This document shows, in pieces, positions 1 through 9,513 of a stretch of DNA of 38,142 bases (positions are counted from its first letter, which is position 1; every line of letters starts with the position of its first letter). The stretch is from Bacteroidales bacterium. GTDB taxonomy: Bacteria > Bacteroidota > Bacteroidia > Bacteroidales > GWA2-32-17. A program made the translations under genes and the position numbers. The stretch lies in NCBI GenBank assembly GCA_026417155.1, contig JAOADU010000033.1, positions 64,871-103,012 of the forward strand, read 5' to 3'. The notes under the pieces were generated by a model. That model was not told where the DNA came from, did no database searches, and was given only the letters and a program-made list of their open reading frames with translations.

Positions 1-214
1 CAGGATTTTTTGAATAAACAGGTGGTGTACTATCGCCAAAGTCCCATCGAAATACTTTTCCATGCAACGACAAGTTTTGAAACATTATGGTAGAAGGCAC
101 TGCACATTGATTAACATAAGAATAACTATACTCTGCAACTGGTAAAGGTTCATCATTCCTGCTACACGAAACAAACAACCAAACTGTGATAAATAGTAAT
201 AATTTTGATTTCAT
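1..214 (-). CDS. Partial (3' truncated by window edge) PKD-domain lipoprotein
   Basis: Reverse-strand reading from ATG at 214: MKSKLLLFITVWLFVSCSRNDEPLPVAEYSYSYVNQCAVPSTIMFQNLSLHGKVFRWDFGDSTPPVYSKNP. Lipobox-like VSC and PKD 'FRWDFGD' motif; open at the window edge, so absent from the ORF track. Confidence 0.75.
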   Translation of the reverse strand, partial: MKSKLLLFITVWLFVSCSRNDEPLPVAEYSYSYVNQCAVPSTIMFQNLSLHGKVFRWDFGDSTPPVYSKNP

Positions 215-255
215 AGGCAAAAAACAGACGTAATAAGTAATAAAAAAGTTGCAAC

Positions 256-885
256 TTATTTCTGTATAAATAACCCGTGAAGTTCTGCATTTATTTGGTC
301 AATAATATGTGCAAGGTGTTGTGGATTGTTGGTAAAATCATTATTATCTACATCAACAATTAAAACTCTGCTTAGGTTATAGCTCGATATCCATGCCTCG
401 TAACGTTCATTAAGCTTTTTTAAATAATCTAACCTTATATTCGCTTCGTATTCTCTACCACGTTTTTGTATTTGTTCGACAAGTTTTGGAACCGATGCTT
501 GCAAGTATATCAGTAAATCGGGTGGTTGCACCAACGACGACATCAGGTTAAATAAGGTAAAGTATGTTTCAAAATCGCGAGAAGACATAAGTCCCATAGC
601 ATGTAAATTAGGTGCAAAAATATAAGCATCCTCGTAAATAGTGCGATCTTGAATAACGGTTTTAGGAGATTTCCGAATTTCCAAGATTTGACTAAAGCGG
701 CTATTTAAAAAGTATATCTGTAAATTAAATGACCATCGGTGCATGTCTTCGTAAAAATCGTTTAAGTATGGGTTGTCGTCAACCTCTTCGTAGTGTGCTT
801 CCCATTTATAATGTTTGGCTAATAAAGTAGTTAAAGTAGTTTTGCCAGAGCCTATATTTCCAGCAACAGCTATATGCATTCCCAT
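256..885 (-). CDS. Deoxynucleoside kinase (dAK/dGK-type)
   Basis: P-loop GNIGSGKTTLT near the N-terminus, ..QDRTIYEDAYIF (DRS-like motif), RGREYE lid; size typical of the dNK family. Confidence 0.9.
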   Translation of the reverse strand: MGMHIAVAGNIGSGKTTLTTLLAKHYKWEAHYEEVDDNPYLNDFYEDMHRWSFNLQIYFLNSRFSQILEIRKSPKTVIQDRTIYEDAYIFAPNLHAMGLMSSRDFETYFTLFNLMSSLVQPPDLLIYLQASVPKLVEQIQKRGREYEANIRLDYLKKLNERYEAWISSYNLSRVLIVDVDNNDFTNNPQHLAHIIDQINAELHGLFIQK

Positions 886-936
886 AGGGTAAATTTTTGA
901 TTTAAAAGTACATGTTTTTTTTTAGTTTTGCAAAAG

Positions 937-3900
937 TTAGCGTAATACAACAATTTTTTCAACAACTTTTTTTTCGGGTATTAATAAAGTGTATATTCCT
1001 GCTGACAGACTTGAAACATTCAAAGATATTTTTTTAGTATAGTCTCCGTTACCTTCTATTACAACTTTTCCCGTTGAATTAATTAATTTAAAATGATAAC
1101 TTCCTGCACATGCTTCATTCCATGAAATGTTTAATATATGAGAGCATGGTTTGGGATATACTTCGAGTTTATCGCTGATTGTATTTGTAATATCGAGCAT
1201 GTTTTTTACATATATGTAATTCTGTCGAACTAAAGTATCTGTAAATGAATTACCAAAAGCTACTAAAGTAACGGTATATTTTCCTGTATCGGTATATATA
1301 TGATATGGATTGGCAGCATTTGAAGTATTTCCATCGCCAAAATCCCACCAATACGATGTAGCATTCTGCGATGTATTAACAAATACCGCATAAGCGTTTG
1401 GTAAAAATAAAACGGTATCTAGTGCATAAAAATTAGCTACCGGTAAATTAGTAGGAACATAAATAAAACCATCGCTGGAAACTTCTGTTACCAGTCCTGC
1501 ATTGTTTTTAGCACGAATTGTCAAATAATAAATTGTATTGGGTAATATATTAATGTTATTTAAAACAAGTTGCTTTTGATTACCATTCGATGTCCATGAA
1601 ATAATATTACTATCTGAAGGAGAAGTTCCCAAAGCATAGAAATATTCGTATATTCCGGAATTAGGGTCATTAGCTTCCCACTCAAAAGTCAACGGATTGG
1701 GCTGATTAATAGTATCAACGTCGTTTCCATTGCCATCATATACATAAACAATCTGCGGTGGAGTCCAGTCTACGTTCAAATCATGATACGCAATAGCCGA
1801 TAAATTGTTGTATGAATCAACAACTATCGATTTTATTTTAGCTCCATAAGTTTGAGGGTTTGGATTTTGATATCGTATATCTTTTGTCGAATTGCCTAAT
1901 GTAACACTTACAGTAGGGTAACGAGAACGATATACTTTTAGCTCTGTAACAGATAATTTAGCATTGCCTGTTCTAAAACTAATATATTTGCCAATTGTAG
2001 AGGGATGAGGCGATGGATCTGTCCAACTTCCCAAAAAGTTATTATCTCGCCAAACTTTAATTTCTCCTGAAACTCTGTCGTAGGTTATAATGATATCGTA
2101 CCATTGATTGTCATTAGTAACGACGTTATTAATAACATGCTGATATGTAGTAAACGAGTTGTTCACTACTTTGTAAAACTCCAATGTAGAAGTAGCTTGC
2201 CTAAACCAAATAAAATAAGAATTTCCACGGTTATCAAGACTTGCAGAATCGCAGAAGAAATGAAATCCAAAACGTTTGGTTGTTCCGCTTCCAGATAATT
2301 TTACTTTAAAATGATATAAATACCTGTTCGAAAGTGTTTGATTTAGTGCAGCATAAATATTCGTATTATTAAGGCTTTCATCGTTTTGCAATAGTTCGCC
2401 ATTCTGAACTATCCATGACCCTGTTGAAACATTCCAATGAGGAAGCAATGTATCGAAGTTATCACCAAAAAAGCCACGATTTGAATTAGCCGACCAGTAC
2501 TGACCATCATAATCGAGCACCTGATAAAAAGCCTTTTCGACTCCTGTATTGTCTGTATCTGTAAATGTAGCCTGAAAATCTTGTGTTTTCCATGTACCTG
2601 GAGTAGAAATTGCCGTTGTTGGTGGCACATTATCAACTTGAGCGGGCGAAAACTTAACACAATCGAAAGCAATAGAATCGCCCGTTGTACCCGTTACATC
2701 GCCCAAGTAAACATATTTTTGAGATGAAGTTGTAAAATAAAATGTTCCTAATGTAACCCATTGATTGCGATTCATATGCTGATTAACAATGACACTATCT
2801 ACGCCATTGGCATGATAAATTTTATATTTGGCATTGGTTGTATTGCATCCTTTGGGAGGTATAAAAGCTTTAACGGTATAATATCCATTATTCGTAATAT
2901 TGGGTGTCCATGTACAGTAACAAATATCTGTTCCTGAAGCTTCGCCTAATGTGTACCAACAATGTCCTCCATATCCAACATTAAAATCGCGAAAATAACG
3001 CATGTGCGAACCGTTAGCACTATTGTTCATAAAAAAGCCATGATCGAAATGATTGTCGTCAATAATCGTGTCGGAATATGTAGGTTGACTTCCGCGTGCT
3101 GCAACTGTCCATGCAATGTATCCATAACTACCATTAGCATCAAGATTCTGATATCCATAATTATAACCCGGCCAATCGTAATAAACATAAGCACCATCGT
3201 AGCTTGGATATCCCGGAGTATTTTTGTTGCCATATGGATCGTTAAAAATAAGAGTATATTGATTCGATTTATAGCCAATAGCTAACACCAAATGTCCCGA
3301 AGATGTAAGATAAGCACAAATTGGATGTACATAACCATTATTTATTTCTGTTTTTGTAGCATTAAAAGTACATGAAGTTGTCCAATATTGATTGGAGGTA
3401 AGATAATGGTTTTGAATATAATTTTTCATTCTACTGTTGGGGCTATAATTTCCTGTCCACATATACCCATATCCTCCATAAGCCGTTGTGCCATAAGCAT
3501 TTGCAGTTTCTTGATAATACCATTCATTAAATCTATATCGGTCGGCAACATAGCTACCATAATTGCTAACGTGTGGGTCCCAGCTTTGTCCATGATTTAC
3601 ACTTACAGGCCATTTAGGTAATTTATTATAGTATGCAATAGCCATGATGGCAGTAGTTGGAGCACAACTACCCCACCCTTCATGCCAAGAAGGGGTGTCG
3701 TACACTTGATGTACGTAAGGAACTGTACCTGGTACTGTTACATCGGCTTTATTTGTTGCAGAAGGAAATATGCACGACTGTTCGAGTTTTGTTTGAATTT
3801 TATATGTTTTAGTACTTTTTGCACTTTTCTTTACAATTTCTGTTTTATTTAGCTTTACATATAATACATCCCCTTTGGTGTTATAATTGCAACCCAATTC

Positions 3901-4731
3901 AAAGTCTTTATTCGTATTTGTAATGGGCTTAATTAACAAATCGGGGATTGTAATTTCGCAAACATCACTTTTTGTTAAATTAAATTCATTACTTTCTGAA
4001 ACAACAGCCAGTAATTTATTTTGTGATGGATGCCATTTATAACCTGCAGCGACTATAGGACCGTAAGTTATTTTTTTCTGAATATCGTAAATATACAAAA
4101 GATTAGGGCTACTGCCATAGGCTATATAACGATTTTCGAATGAAAATTGAGGATAAAATGCTCCCGCCGAACTGATTATATCATACTGTAATGTAGAAAG
4201 ATTTAAAAGCGCTATTCCTTGATCATCAATTGAGAATGTTATTAACTGACCATCTGATGAAACACGAATAAAATTAACATAACATGGCAATGTACATAAC
4301 GGTATTACTTTTTCATTGCGATAAATCATTAGTTCATTGTCGATAGTAAAATAAATATTGCCTTGTGCATCGAAAGTTGGTTGTCCGCACTGATTAACTG
4401 CTTCATGCAATGGTATGACCTTCATGAGCTTTAAATTGAAAATACAAGGTTGTTGGCGTCCATCGGATAATATTAACTTAAAAGCTAATTGCTCGCCATT
4501 GCTTGAAAGATTGATATATCTGCCACAACCAGGTGAAGATAATATTTTTATTAAAGTTCCATTCTTATACAAATAAACATCGTTATGTCTGTTTGCTGTT
4601 AAAATAAAACCATAAGGAGTTTCAAATACTTGGGTCAAATATCCTTGATCTTCAGCTTTATATGATAACAATTGAGAGAATGATTTTAAATAAATAATAA
4701 AAAATACTGCAATAAATACTTTTATTTTCAT
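937..4731 (-). CDS. Large secreted multidomain protein: N-terminal beta-propeller-like region, C39-like cysteine peptidase domain, golvesin-C-like, LamG/lectin-like and PKD domains, T9SS C-terminal sorting domain
   Basis: Signal peptide; Cys motif GWGSCAPTTAIMAIAYY, His motif SGHLVLAIGY, FNDPYGN; PKD SYWWDFGDGNTS; C-terminal LEVYPKPCSHILNISW...AGIYTLLIPEKKVVEKIVVLR typical of a T9SS CTD. Confidence 0.8.
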   Translation of the reverse strand: MKIKVFIAVFFIIYLKSFSQLLSYKAEDQGYLTQVFETPYGFILTANRHNDVYLYKNGTLIKILSSPGCGRYINLSSNGEQLAFKLILSDGRQQPCIFNLKLMKVIPLHEAVNQCGQPTFDAQGNIYFTIDNELMIYRNEKVIPLCTLPCYVNFIRVSSDGQLITFSIDDQGIALLNLSTLQYDIISSAGAFYPQFSFENRYIAYGSSPNLLYIYDIQKKITYGPIVAAGYKWHPSQNKLLAVVSESNEFNLTKSDVCEITIPDLLIKPITNTNKDFELGCNYNTKGDVLYVKLNKTEIVKKSAKSTKTYKIQTKLEQSCIFPSATNKADVTVPGTVPYVHQVYDTPSWHEGWGSCAPTTAIMAIAYYNKLPKWPVSVNHGQSWDPHVSNYGSYVADRYRFNEWYYQETANAYGTTAYGGYGYMWTGNYSPNSRMKNYIQNHYLTSNQYWTTSCTFNATKTEINNGYVHPICAYLTSSGHLVLAIGYKSNQYTLIFNDPYGNKNTPGYPSYDGAYVYYDWPGYNYGYQNLDANGSYGYIAWTVAARGSQPTYSDTIIDDNHFDHGFFMNNSANGSHMRYFRDFNVGYGGHCWYTLGEASGTDICYCTWTPNITNNGYYTVKAFIPPKGCNTTNAKYKIYHANGVDSVIVNQHMNRNQWVTLGTFYFTTSSQKYVYLGDVTGTTGDSIAFDCVKFSPAQVDNVPPTTAISTPGTWKTQDFQATFTDTDNTGVEKAFYQVLDYDGQYWSANSNRGFFGDNFDTLLPHWNVSTGSWIVQNGELLQNDESLNNTNIYAALNQTLSNRYLYHFKVKLSGSGTTKRFGFHFFCDSASLDNRGNSYFIWFRQATSTLEFYKVVNNSFTTYQHVINNVVTNDNQWYDIIITYDRVSGEIKVWRDNNFLGSWTDPSPHPSTIGKYISFRTGNAKLSVTELKVYRSRYPTVSVTLGNSTKDIRYQNPNPQTYGAKIKSIVVDSYNNLSAIAYHDLNVDWTPPQIVYVYDGNGNDVDTINQPNPLTFEWEANDPNSGIYEYFYALGTSPSDSNIISWTSNGNQKQLVLNNINILPNTIYYLTIRAKNNAGLVTEVSSDGFIYVPTNLPVANFYALDTVLFLPNAYAVFVNTSQNATSYWWDFGDGNTSNAANPYHIYTDTGKYTVTLVAFGNSFTDTLVRQNYIYVKNMLDITNTISDKLEVYPKPCSHILNISWNEACAGSYHFKLINSTGKVVIEGNGDYTKKISLNVSSLSAGIYTLLIPEKKVVEKIVVLR

Positions 4732-4815
4732 ACCTACTTAACTTTGAATACAAATATACATTATATTAGTTTTCTTTAAAAACTTTAAATTACTATTATT
4801 GTAAAATTTTTAATC

Positions 4816-6162
4816 ATGTCTTTTAAAGCTATTTTAAGTACTTTGATATTCAACGGCATTTATTTTTATTCAACATCCTTATTGTTTGCACAAAAAAACG
4901 ATTCAAATAATATAAGCTTGACCATTTCGATGGTTGATATTCCTTACCAATGGCATGTGCTACAAACATACTCAAATAAAACCACTGTTTTGACTAATCC
5001 AGGCATGAACAATGCTCTCCACTGGTCAAATAACTTTTATATTTTATCTCATTTCTACATCAAAAAACTCATAAAAAACGACACTTATTCTCAAATTGGA
5101 ATTTTGGTTTATGATTTACTAAGTTTCTATTTGCCGTTAGGTGTCTCGTGGATGCACGAAGAATTTCATCGGGCTGTTCTTACTAAGAATCATATTTCGA
5201 GCTTTAATGATGTGTACAAGTTTCCCTTTTTTTCGGAATTCATTGCAGTTAGCCATGTAAAAGACACCGATCTCGTTCAATTAGCCAATTACCATAAAGC
5301 AGACTTCCGAAGATTAAATACAGCAGGAATGGAATCGCAAGTACTTCAGGTAAAAAATTTACAACAAAATAATTTTTTTAATCAACACAAAAACTATTGT
5401 GTTTCGTTATATTTGCTTTCCTTGATAAACACTTTTTCATACATTCATTCCTGCTCAAATCCCAAATGGGATGTTTCAGTCGATGAAGCCATTCAAAAAG
5501 AAGGAAACGATATAAATAAACGCGACATGACTGGCTTAGACTTTACAGCATGGGCAGATGCTCTTTTTAATCCCGATAAACCCTACGAAGCCAGAGGACT
5601 ACATCCCTCTGGAGTTGGATATAACCGATACATTAAACCTTCGAGCTTATCTTTACAAGCAAGAAAATATTTAAAAACGCAGAGTTACTTAAATTTATTA
5701 AATTTTCTTTCGCCAATGATTGCTGGTATTAATGATATTAAAATTAATAAAGACATATCTGCAAACGCTTCTTTCAGACACTATTTAACTCCCTTTGGAA
5801 ACAACATTGCATTAGATGTATTCATTAATAAACATTCGAAAAAATTCATCATTACTTTAAATTCTTATTCCAATAAAAATAGAACATATGCTGGCATAGA
5901 ATACAATTTTATTGATTATACCATAAACAAAGCCATACAGAGTAGTATTATATTAAACACATGGATTCAACCCAGCAATTTAGATTTTTATGATAGAAAA
6001 GGTAAATGGGGTGGATTATTAGGTATTTTCATTAAGTACAAACATCCACATCTTCAACCATTTGTTCACTTCGGATATAAAACAAAAGGATGGGTTCCTG
6101 GTATTGTTTATTTAGAATCGGCATGGTATGGAAATTTTGGAATAAATTGCATTTTTAACTAA
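4816..6162 (+). CDS. Uncharacterised protein with HExxH motif and possible C-terminal beta-barrel
   Basis: Long ORF with signal-like N-terminus; WMHEEFHRAV (HExxH at residues 114-118), later AGMESQ; C-terminal alternating hydrophobic/aromatic strands ending ..YGNFGINCIFN. Confidence 0.7.
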   Translation: MSFKAILSTLIFNGIYFYSTSLLFAQKNDSNNISLTISMVDIPYQWHVLQTYSNKTTVLTNPGMNNALHWSNNFYILSHFYIKKLIKNDTYSQIGILVYDLLSFYLPLGVSWMHEEFHRAVLTKNHISSFNDVYKFPFFSEFIAVSHVKDTDLVQLANYHKADFRRLNTAGMESQVLQVKNLQQNNFFNQHKNYCVSLYLLSLINTFSYIHSCSNPKWDVSVDEAIQKEGNDINKRDMTGLDFTAWADALFNPDKPYEARGLHPSGVGYNRYIKPSSLSLQARKYLKTQSYLNLLNFLSPMIAGINDIKINKDISANASFRHYLTPFGNNIALDVFINKHSKKFIITLNSYSNKNRTYAGIEYNFIDYTINKAIQSSIILNTWIQPSNLDFYDRKGKWGGLLGIFIKYKHPHLQPFVHFGYKTKGWVPGIVYLESAWYGNFGINCIFN

Positions 6163-6176
6163 ATAAATGTTTATTT
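6161..6176. terminator. AT-only inverted repeat between convergent genes; weak candidate bidirectional terminator
   Basis: AAATAAA-TG-TTTATTT perfect 7-bp palindrome overlapping the stop codons of both convergent genes. Confidence 0.3.
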
Positions 6177-6787
6177 TACTTCCCTTTTCGCCAAAAATAT
6201 ATAATTCGGTCAAAACCAAATTTCTTATAATTTGTATTCGGCGAAGGATAAAACCCTTCTTTTACATATTTAGCTTCTTCTACTGAATAAAAGGCACTGG
6301 GGGCATTATTCTTTATGATTTCTACTAATTGATTCAAATTTGATCGGTTAATTGCCATAAACAACACATCAACAGGATGCCCCATTGCTCCAAAAGCAGG
6401 CACTATCGTCATCCCAAATCCTGCTTTAACAATTTCGTCTTTTAATTTGCGTTGGTTTTCATCAACAATTACACGTACAATGAGGTTTCCTATCGCCAGC
6501 TTTTCTTCAATTAACATTCCTATGTAATTGCCCGCAGCAAAGCCAAGTGCATACCCAATATAACAAGCAAAATTATTGGCCGATTTCATAATTTCACCGA
6601 TAACAATAATCCATGCCAAAACCTCTACAAAACCCAACAACGGAGCTAAAGTCTTTTTTCCTTTCGAAACAAAAATTATTCGCAATGTACCAACCGTAAC
6701 GTCAAAAATACGAGCTAAACCAATAATTATAGGTAAAATAACATAGTTAAACCAATCAAAATGTTCCATAATTAATTTTTGTTGCAA
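6176..6787 (-). CDS. UPF0316/DUF2179 family membrane protein (DUF5698 N-terminal TM region)
   Basis: LARIFDVTVGTLRIIFVSKGKKTLAPLLGFVEVLAWI and C-terminal DUF2179-like ..DVLFMAINRSNLNQLVEIIKNNAPSAFYSVEEAK. The second Met (about 6769) may be the true start. Confidence 0.85.
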   Translation of the reverse strand: MQQKLIMEHFDWFNYVILPIIIGLARIFDVTVGTLRIIFVSKGKKTLAPLLGFVEVLAWIIVIGEIMKSANNFACYIGYALGFAAGNYIGMLIEEKLAIGNLIVRVIVDENQRKLKDEIVKAGFGMTIVPAFGAMGHPVDVLFMAINRSNLNQLVEIIKNNAPSAFYSVEEAKYVKEGFYPSPNTNYKKFGFDRIIYFWRKGK

Positions 6788-6989
6788 AATTAAAACCTTT
6801 TATGGCTACTCAATAAAAATGTATTATTTTCGCATTGTCGAATTATGATATTTTTTTGTCATACATATCTTTTCAAAAATATTCATTGCCTTCATTTTGA
6901 AGCAAATGTGCGTTTTTTATATCTAAATATTAAAGAACGCGATCGTTTCTTTTCGTAAATAAATGTTTAACATATAAATCATAATACTT

Positions 6990-8363
6990 ATGGAACTTCC
7001 ATATGCCGAACCTTTTAAAATTAAAATGGTAGAAAACATAACGCGTTCTACCAAAGAAGAACGTTTACGATGGATTAAAGAAGCTAAGTACAATTTATTT
7101 AACCTTAGCAGCGATAAAGTATTTATCGATTTACTTACCGATAGCGGCACAGGAGCAATGAGCGACAAACAATGGTCGGAACTTATGCTTGGCGACGAAA
7201 GCTATGCCGGTGCTAGTTCGTATTACAAGTTGCAACATGCCATCAAAGACATTTTTGGTTTTCCCTACTTTTTGCCAACACATCAAGGCAGAGCTGCCGA
7301 AAATGTATTATTTAGCGTATTGGTTAAAGAAGGTGATATTATACCTGGTAATAGTCATTTCGATACAACCAAAGGACACATTGAGTTTCGTAAAGCTATA
7401 CCCATAGATTGCACCATCGATGAAGCTTTCGATACTACGCTATACCATCCTTTTAAAGGTAATATCGATCTTAACAAACTAGAACAAGTATTAAGCCAAC
7501 ATCATCAAAAAATTCCCTTTATCATTATTACACTTACTAATAACACAGCGGGCGGCCAGCCTGTTTCTATGGAAAATCTTAAAGAAGTTCGTTATTTAGC
7601 CAATCGATACCAAAAGATGATCATTTTCGACTCTGCACGTTTTGCCGAAAATGCATTCTTTATTAAAACTCGTGAAAAAGGATATGAAAATCGTAGCATA
7701 CGCGAAATTGTACGCCAGATGTTTTCTTATGCCGATGCTATGACGATGAGCAGCAAAAAAGATGGCATTGTTAACATTGGTGGTTTTATAGCAATGAACG
7801 ATGAAAAACTCTTTAAACAGGCAACTATATACAACATCATGTTCGAAGGATACATTACATATGGCGGCATGGCAGGAAGAGACATGAATGCACTAGCACA
7901 AGGCTTACAAGAATCTACAACATACGAATATTTAGAGTCTCGCATTGGACAAGTACACTTTTTAGGCAATAAACTCAAAGAATACGGTATTCCCATTCAA
8001 GAACCAATTGGTGGACATGCTGTATTTGTTGATGCTCTGAAATTTTTCCCACACATACCCCAATCTGAGTATGTTGCCCAATTGTTAGCTGTTGAGCTTT
8101 ACATTGAAGGTGGTGTGCGTGGTGTTGAAATAGGAACATTGCTTGCCGATCGCGACCCTAAAACAGGACAAGACCGTTATCCTAAACTTGAAATGGTTCG
8201 TTTAGCTATTCCACGTAGAGTTTATACTAACAATCATATGGAATATGTTGCAGCTGCTCTTAAAAATGTTTATGACAGAAGAACTGATATACGCAGAGGT
8301 TTTAAAATTACATACGAAGCACCTATTTTACGACATTTTACAGTAGAACTTGAACGGTTGTAA
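6990..8363 (+). CDS. tnaA: Tryptophanase
   Basis: Full-length similarity recalled to TnaA/tyrosine phenol-lyase: IDLLTDSGTGAMS, PTHQGRAAEN, HFDTTKGH, FDSARFAENAFFIK, SSKKDGIVNIGGF, GVEIGTLLADRDPKTG, IPRRVYT. FDTT and VEIG favour tryptophanase over TPL. Confidence 0.92.
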   Translation: MELPYAEPFKIKMVENITRSTKEERLRWIKEAKYNLFNLSSDKVFIDLLTDSGTGAMSDKQWSELMLGDESYAGASSYYKLQHAIKDIFGFPYFLPTHQGRAAENVLFSVLVKEGDIIPGNSHFDTTKGHIEFRKAIPIDCTIDEAFDTTLYHPFKGNIDLNKLEQVLSQHHQKIPFIIITLTNNTAGGQPVSMENLKEVRYLANRYQKMIIFDSARFAENAFFIKTREKGYENRSIREIVRQMFSYADAMTMSSKKDGIVNIGGFIAMNDEKLFKQATIYNIMFEGYITYGGMAGRDMNALAQGLQESTTYEYLESRIGQVHFLGNKLKEYGIPIQEPIGGHAVFVDALKFFPHIPQSEYVAQLLAVELYIEGGVRGVEIGTLLADRDPKTGQDRYPKLEMVRLAIPRRVYTNNHMEYVAAALKNVYDRRTDIRRGFKITYEAPILRHFTVELERL

Positions 8364-8373
8364 TTCGTTTAAA

Positions 8374-9513
8374 GTGAAAAAAAGAGTTATTGTTTCCGTT
8401 TCTAACGATTTAGTTGCCGATCATAGGGTACATAAAACCTGTTTATATTTTTATGAAAAAGGATATGATGTATGGCTTGTCGGAAGGGCATTAAAACACT
8501 CTTTGCCTGTTTATAGAATATATCGAACGCATCGAATAAGATTACTTTTCCATAAAAAATTTTTATTTTATGCAGAACTTAATATTCGATTGTTTTTCTA
8601 TCTATTGTTTAAAAAGGTAGATTTATTAATCTCTAATGATTTAGACACATTGCCGGCAAATTATTTCGCATCTCGGTTAAAAAGAATATCTCTACTCTAT
8701 GATAGCCACGAATATTTTACAGAAGTACCAGAACTTGTACATCGAAAATTTGTTCAATCTATATGGAAACGAATTGAAGCATCAATTGTTCCCAAGTTGC
8801 CAGTTGCTATTACAGTTAACGATTCATTAGCTCAAATGTACGAAAAAAAATACGGCACAAAATTTATTAGCATTCGCAATGTTCCTATAAAAGCAAATTT
8901 TTCAACTAACGAAAAGATTCCACCTTTTTTCACTAATGAAAAACAAATTACTCATTTGCTGCTTTATCAAGGCTCGTTAAATATTGGACGTGGTATTGAA
9001 AAACTAATTGATTGCATGTTGTACTTAGACCCAAACTTCGGGTTGCTTATTATTGGTAGTGGCGATATGGAACAACAATTAAAAAAGCAAGTAACCGATT
9101 TGAATCTTACAGCAAGAATACATTTTACAGGGAAACTACCATTTGAATCGCTACATCTTTACACAAGAAAAGCATTCTTAGGCTTTTCGCTCGAAGAAAA
9201 TTTAGGTTTGAATTATTTCTACGCATTACCAAACAAACTCTTCGATTATATTCACGCAGGTGTCCCTGTCGTTTGTTCCGACTTCCCAGAAATGAGAAAT
9301 ATTGTTCAAAAGTATAACATTGGTGTAACAACTTATGCTAACAACGGCATAGAACTAGCAAAGCTTATAAAAGAAATTTGTCAGAATGTAGAATTATACC
9401 ACACATGGAAAAATAATTGCAAACTCGCTTCGGAAGAATTGTGTTGGGAAAAGGAAAAATCAAAATACGACGAATGTTTGCAAATATTATCAGCGTACCA
9501 AAAAAATGATTAA
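8374..9513 (+). CDS. Glycosyltransferase, GT4-like
   Basis: Two Rossmann-type halves; VVCSDFPEMRNIV and LGLNYFYALPNKLFDYIHAGVPVV typical of GT4-fold enzymes. The ORF track starts at TTG 8350, overlapping tnaA; in-frame GTG at 8374 is more plausible. Confidence 0.8.
   Translation: MKKRVIVSVSNDLVADHRVHKTCLYFYEKGYDVWLVGRALKHSLPVYRIYRTHRIRLLFHKKFLFYAELNIRLFFYLLFKKVDLLISNDLDTLPANYFASRLKRISLLYDSHEYFTEVPELVHRKFVQSIWKRIEASIVPKLPVAITVNDSLAQMYEKKYGTKFISIRNVPIKANFSTNEKIPPFFTNEKQITHLLLYQGSLNIGRGIEKLIDCMLYLDPNFGLLIIGSGDMEQQLKKQVTDLNLTARIHFTGKLPFESLHLYTRKAFLGFSLEENLGLNYFYALPNKLFDYIHAGVPVVCSDFPEMRNIVQKYNIGVTTYANNGIELAKLIKEICQNVELYHTWKNNCKLASEELCWEKEKSKYDECLQILSAYQKND

Noticed and set aside
2104-3621. Plus-strand ORFs 2104-2298, 2962-3285, 3388-3621 and minus ORFs 2409-2672, 3027-3278
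   Set aside because: Out-of-frame or antisense to the 1264-aa T9SS cargo gene; low-complexity Ile/Ser/Met-rich, no recognisable domain.
6788-6989. Possible tnaC-like leader peptide upstream of tnaA
   Set aside because: Short ORFs (e.g. MCVFYI, MFNI) lack the Trp residue and the spacing expected for tna attenuation.
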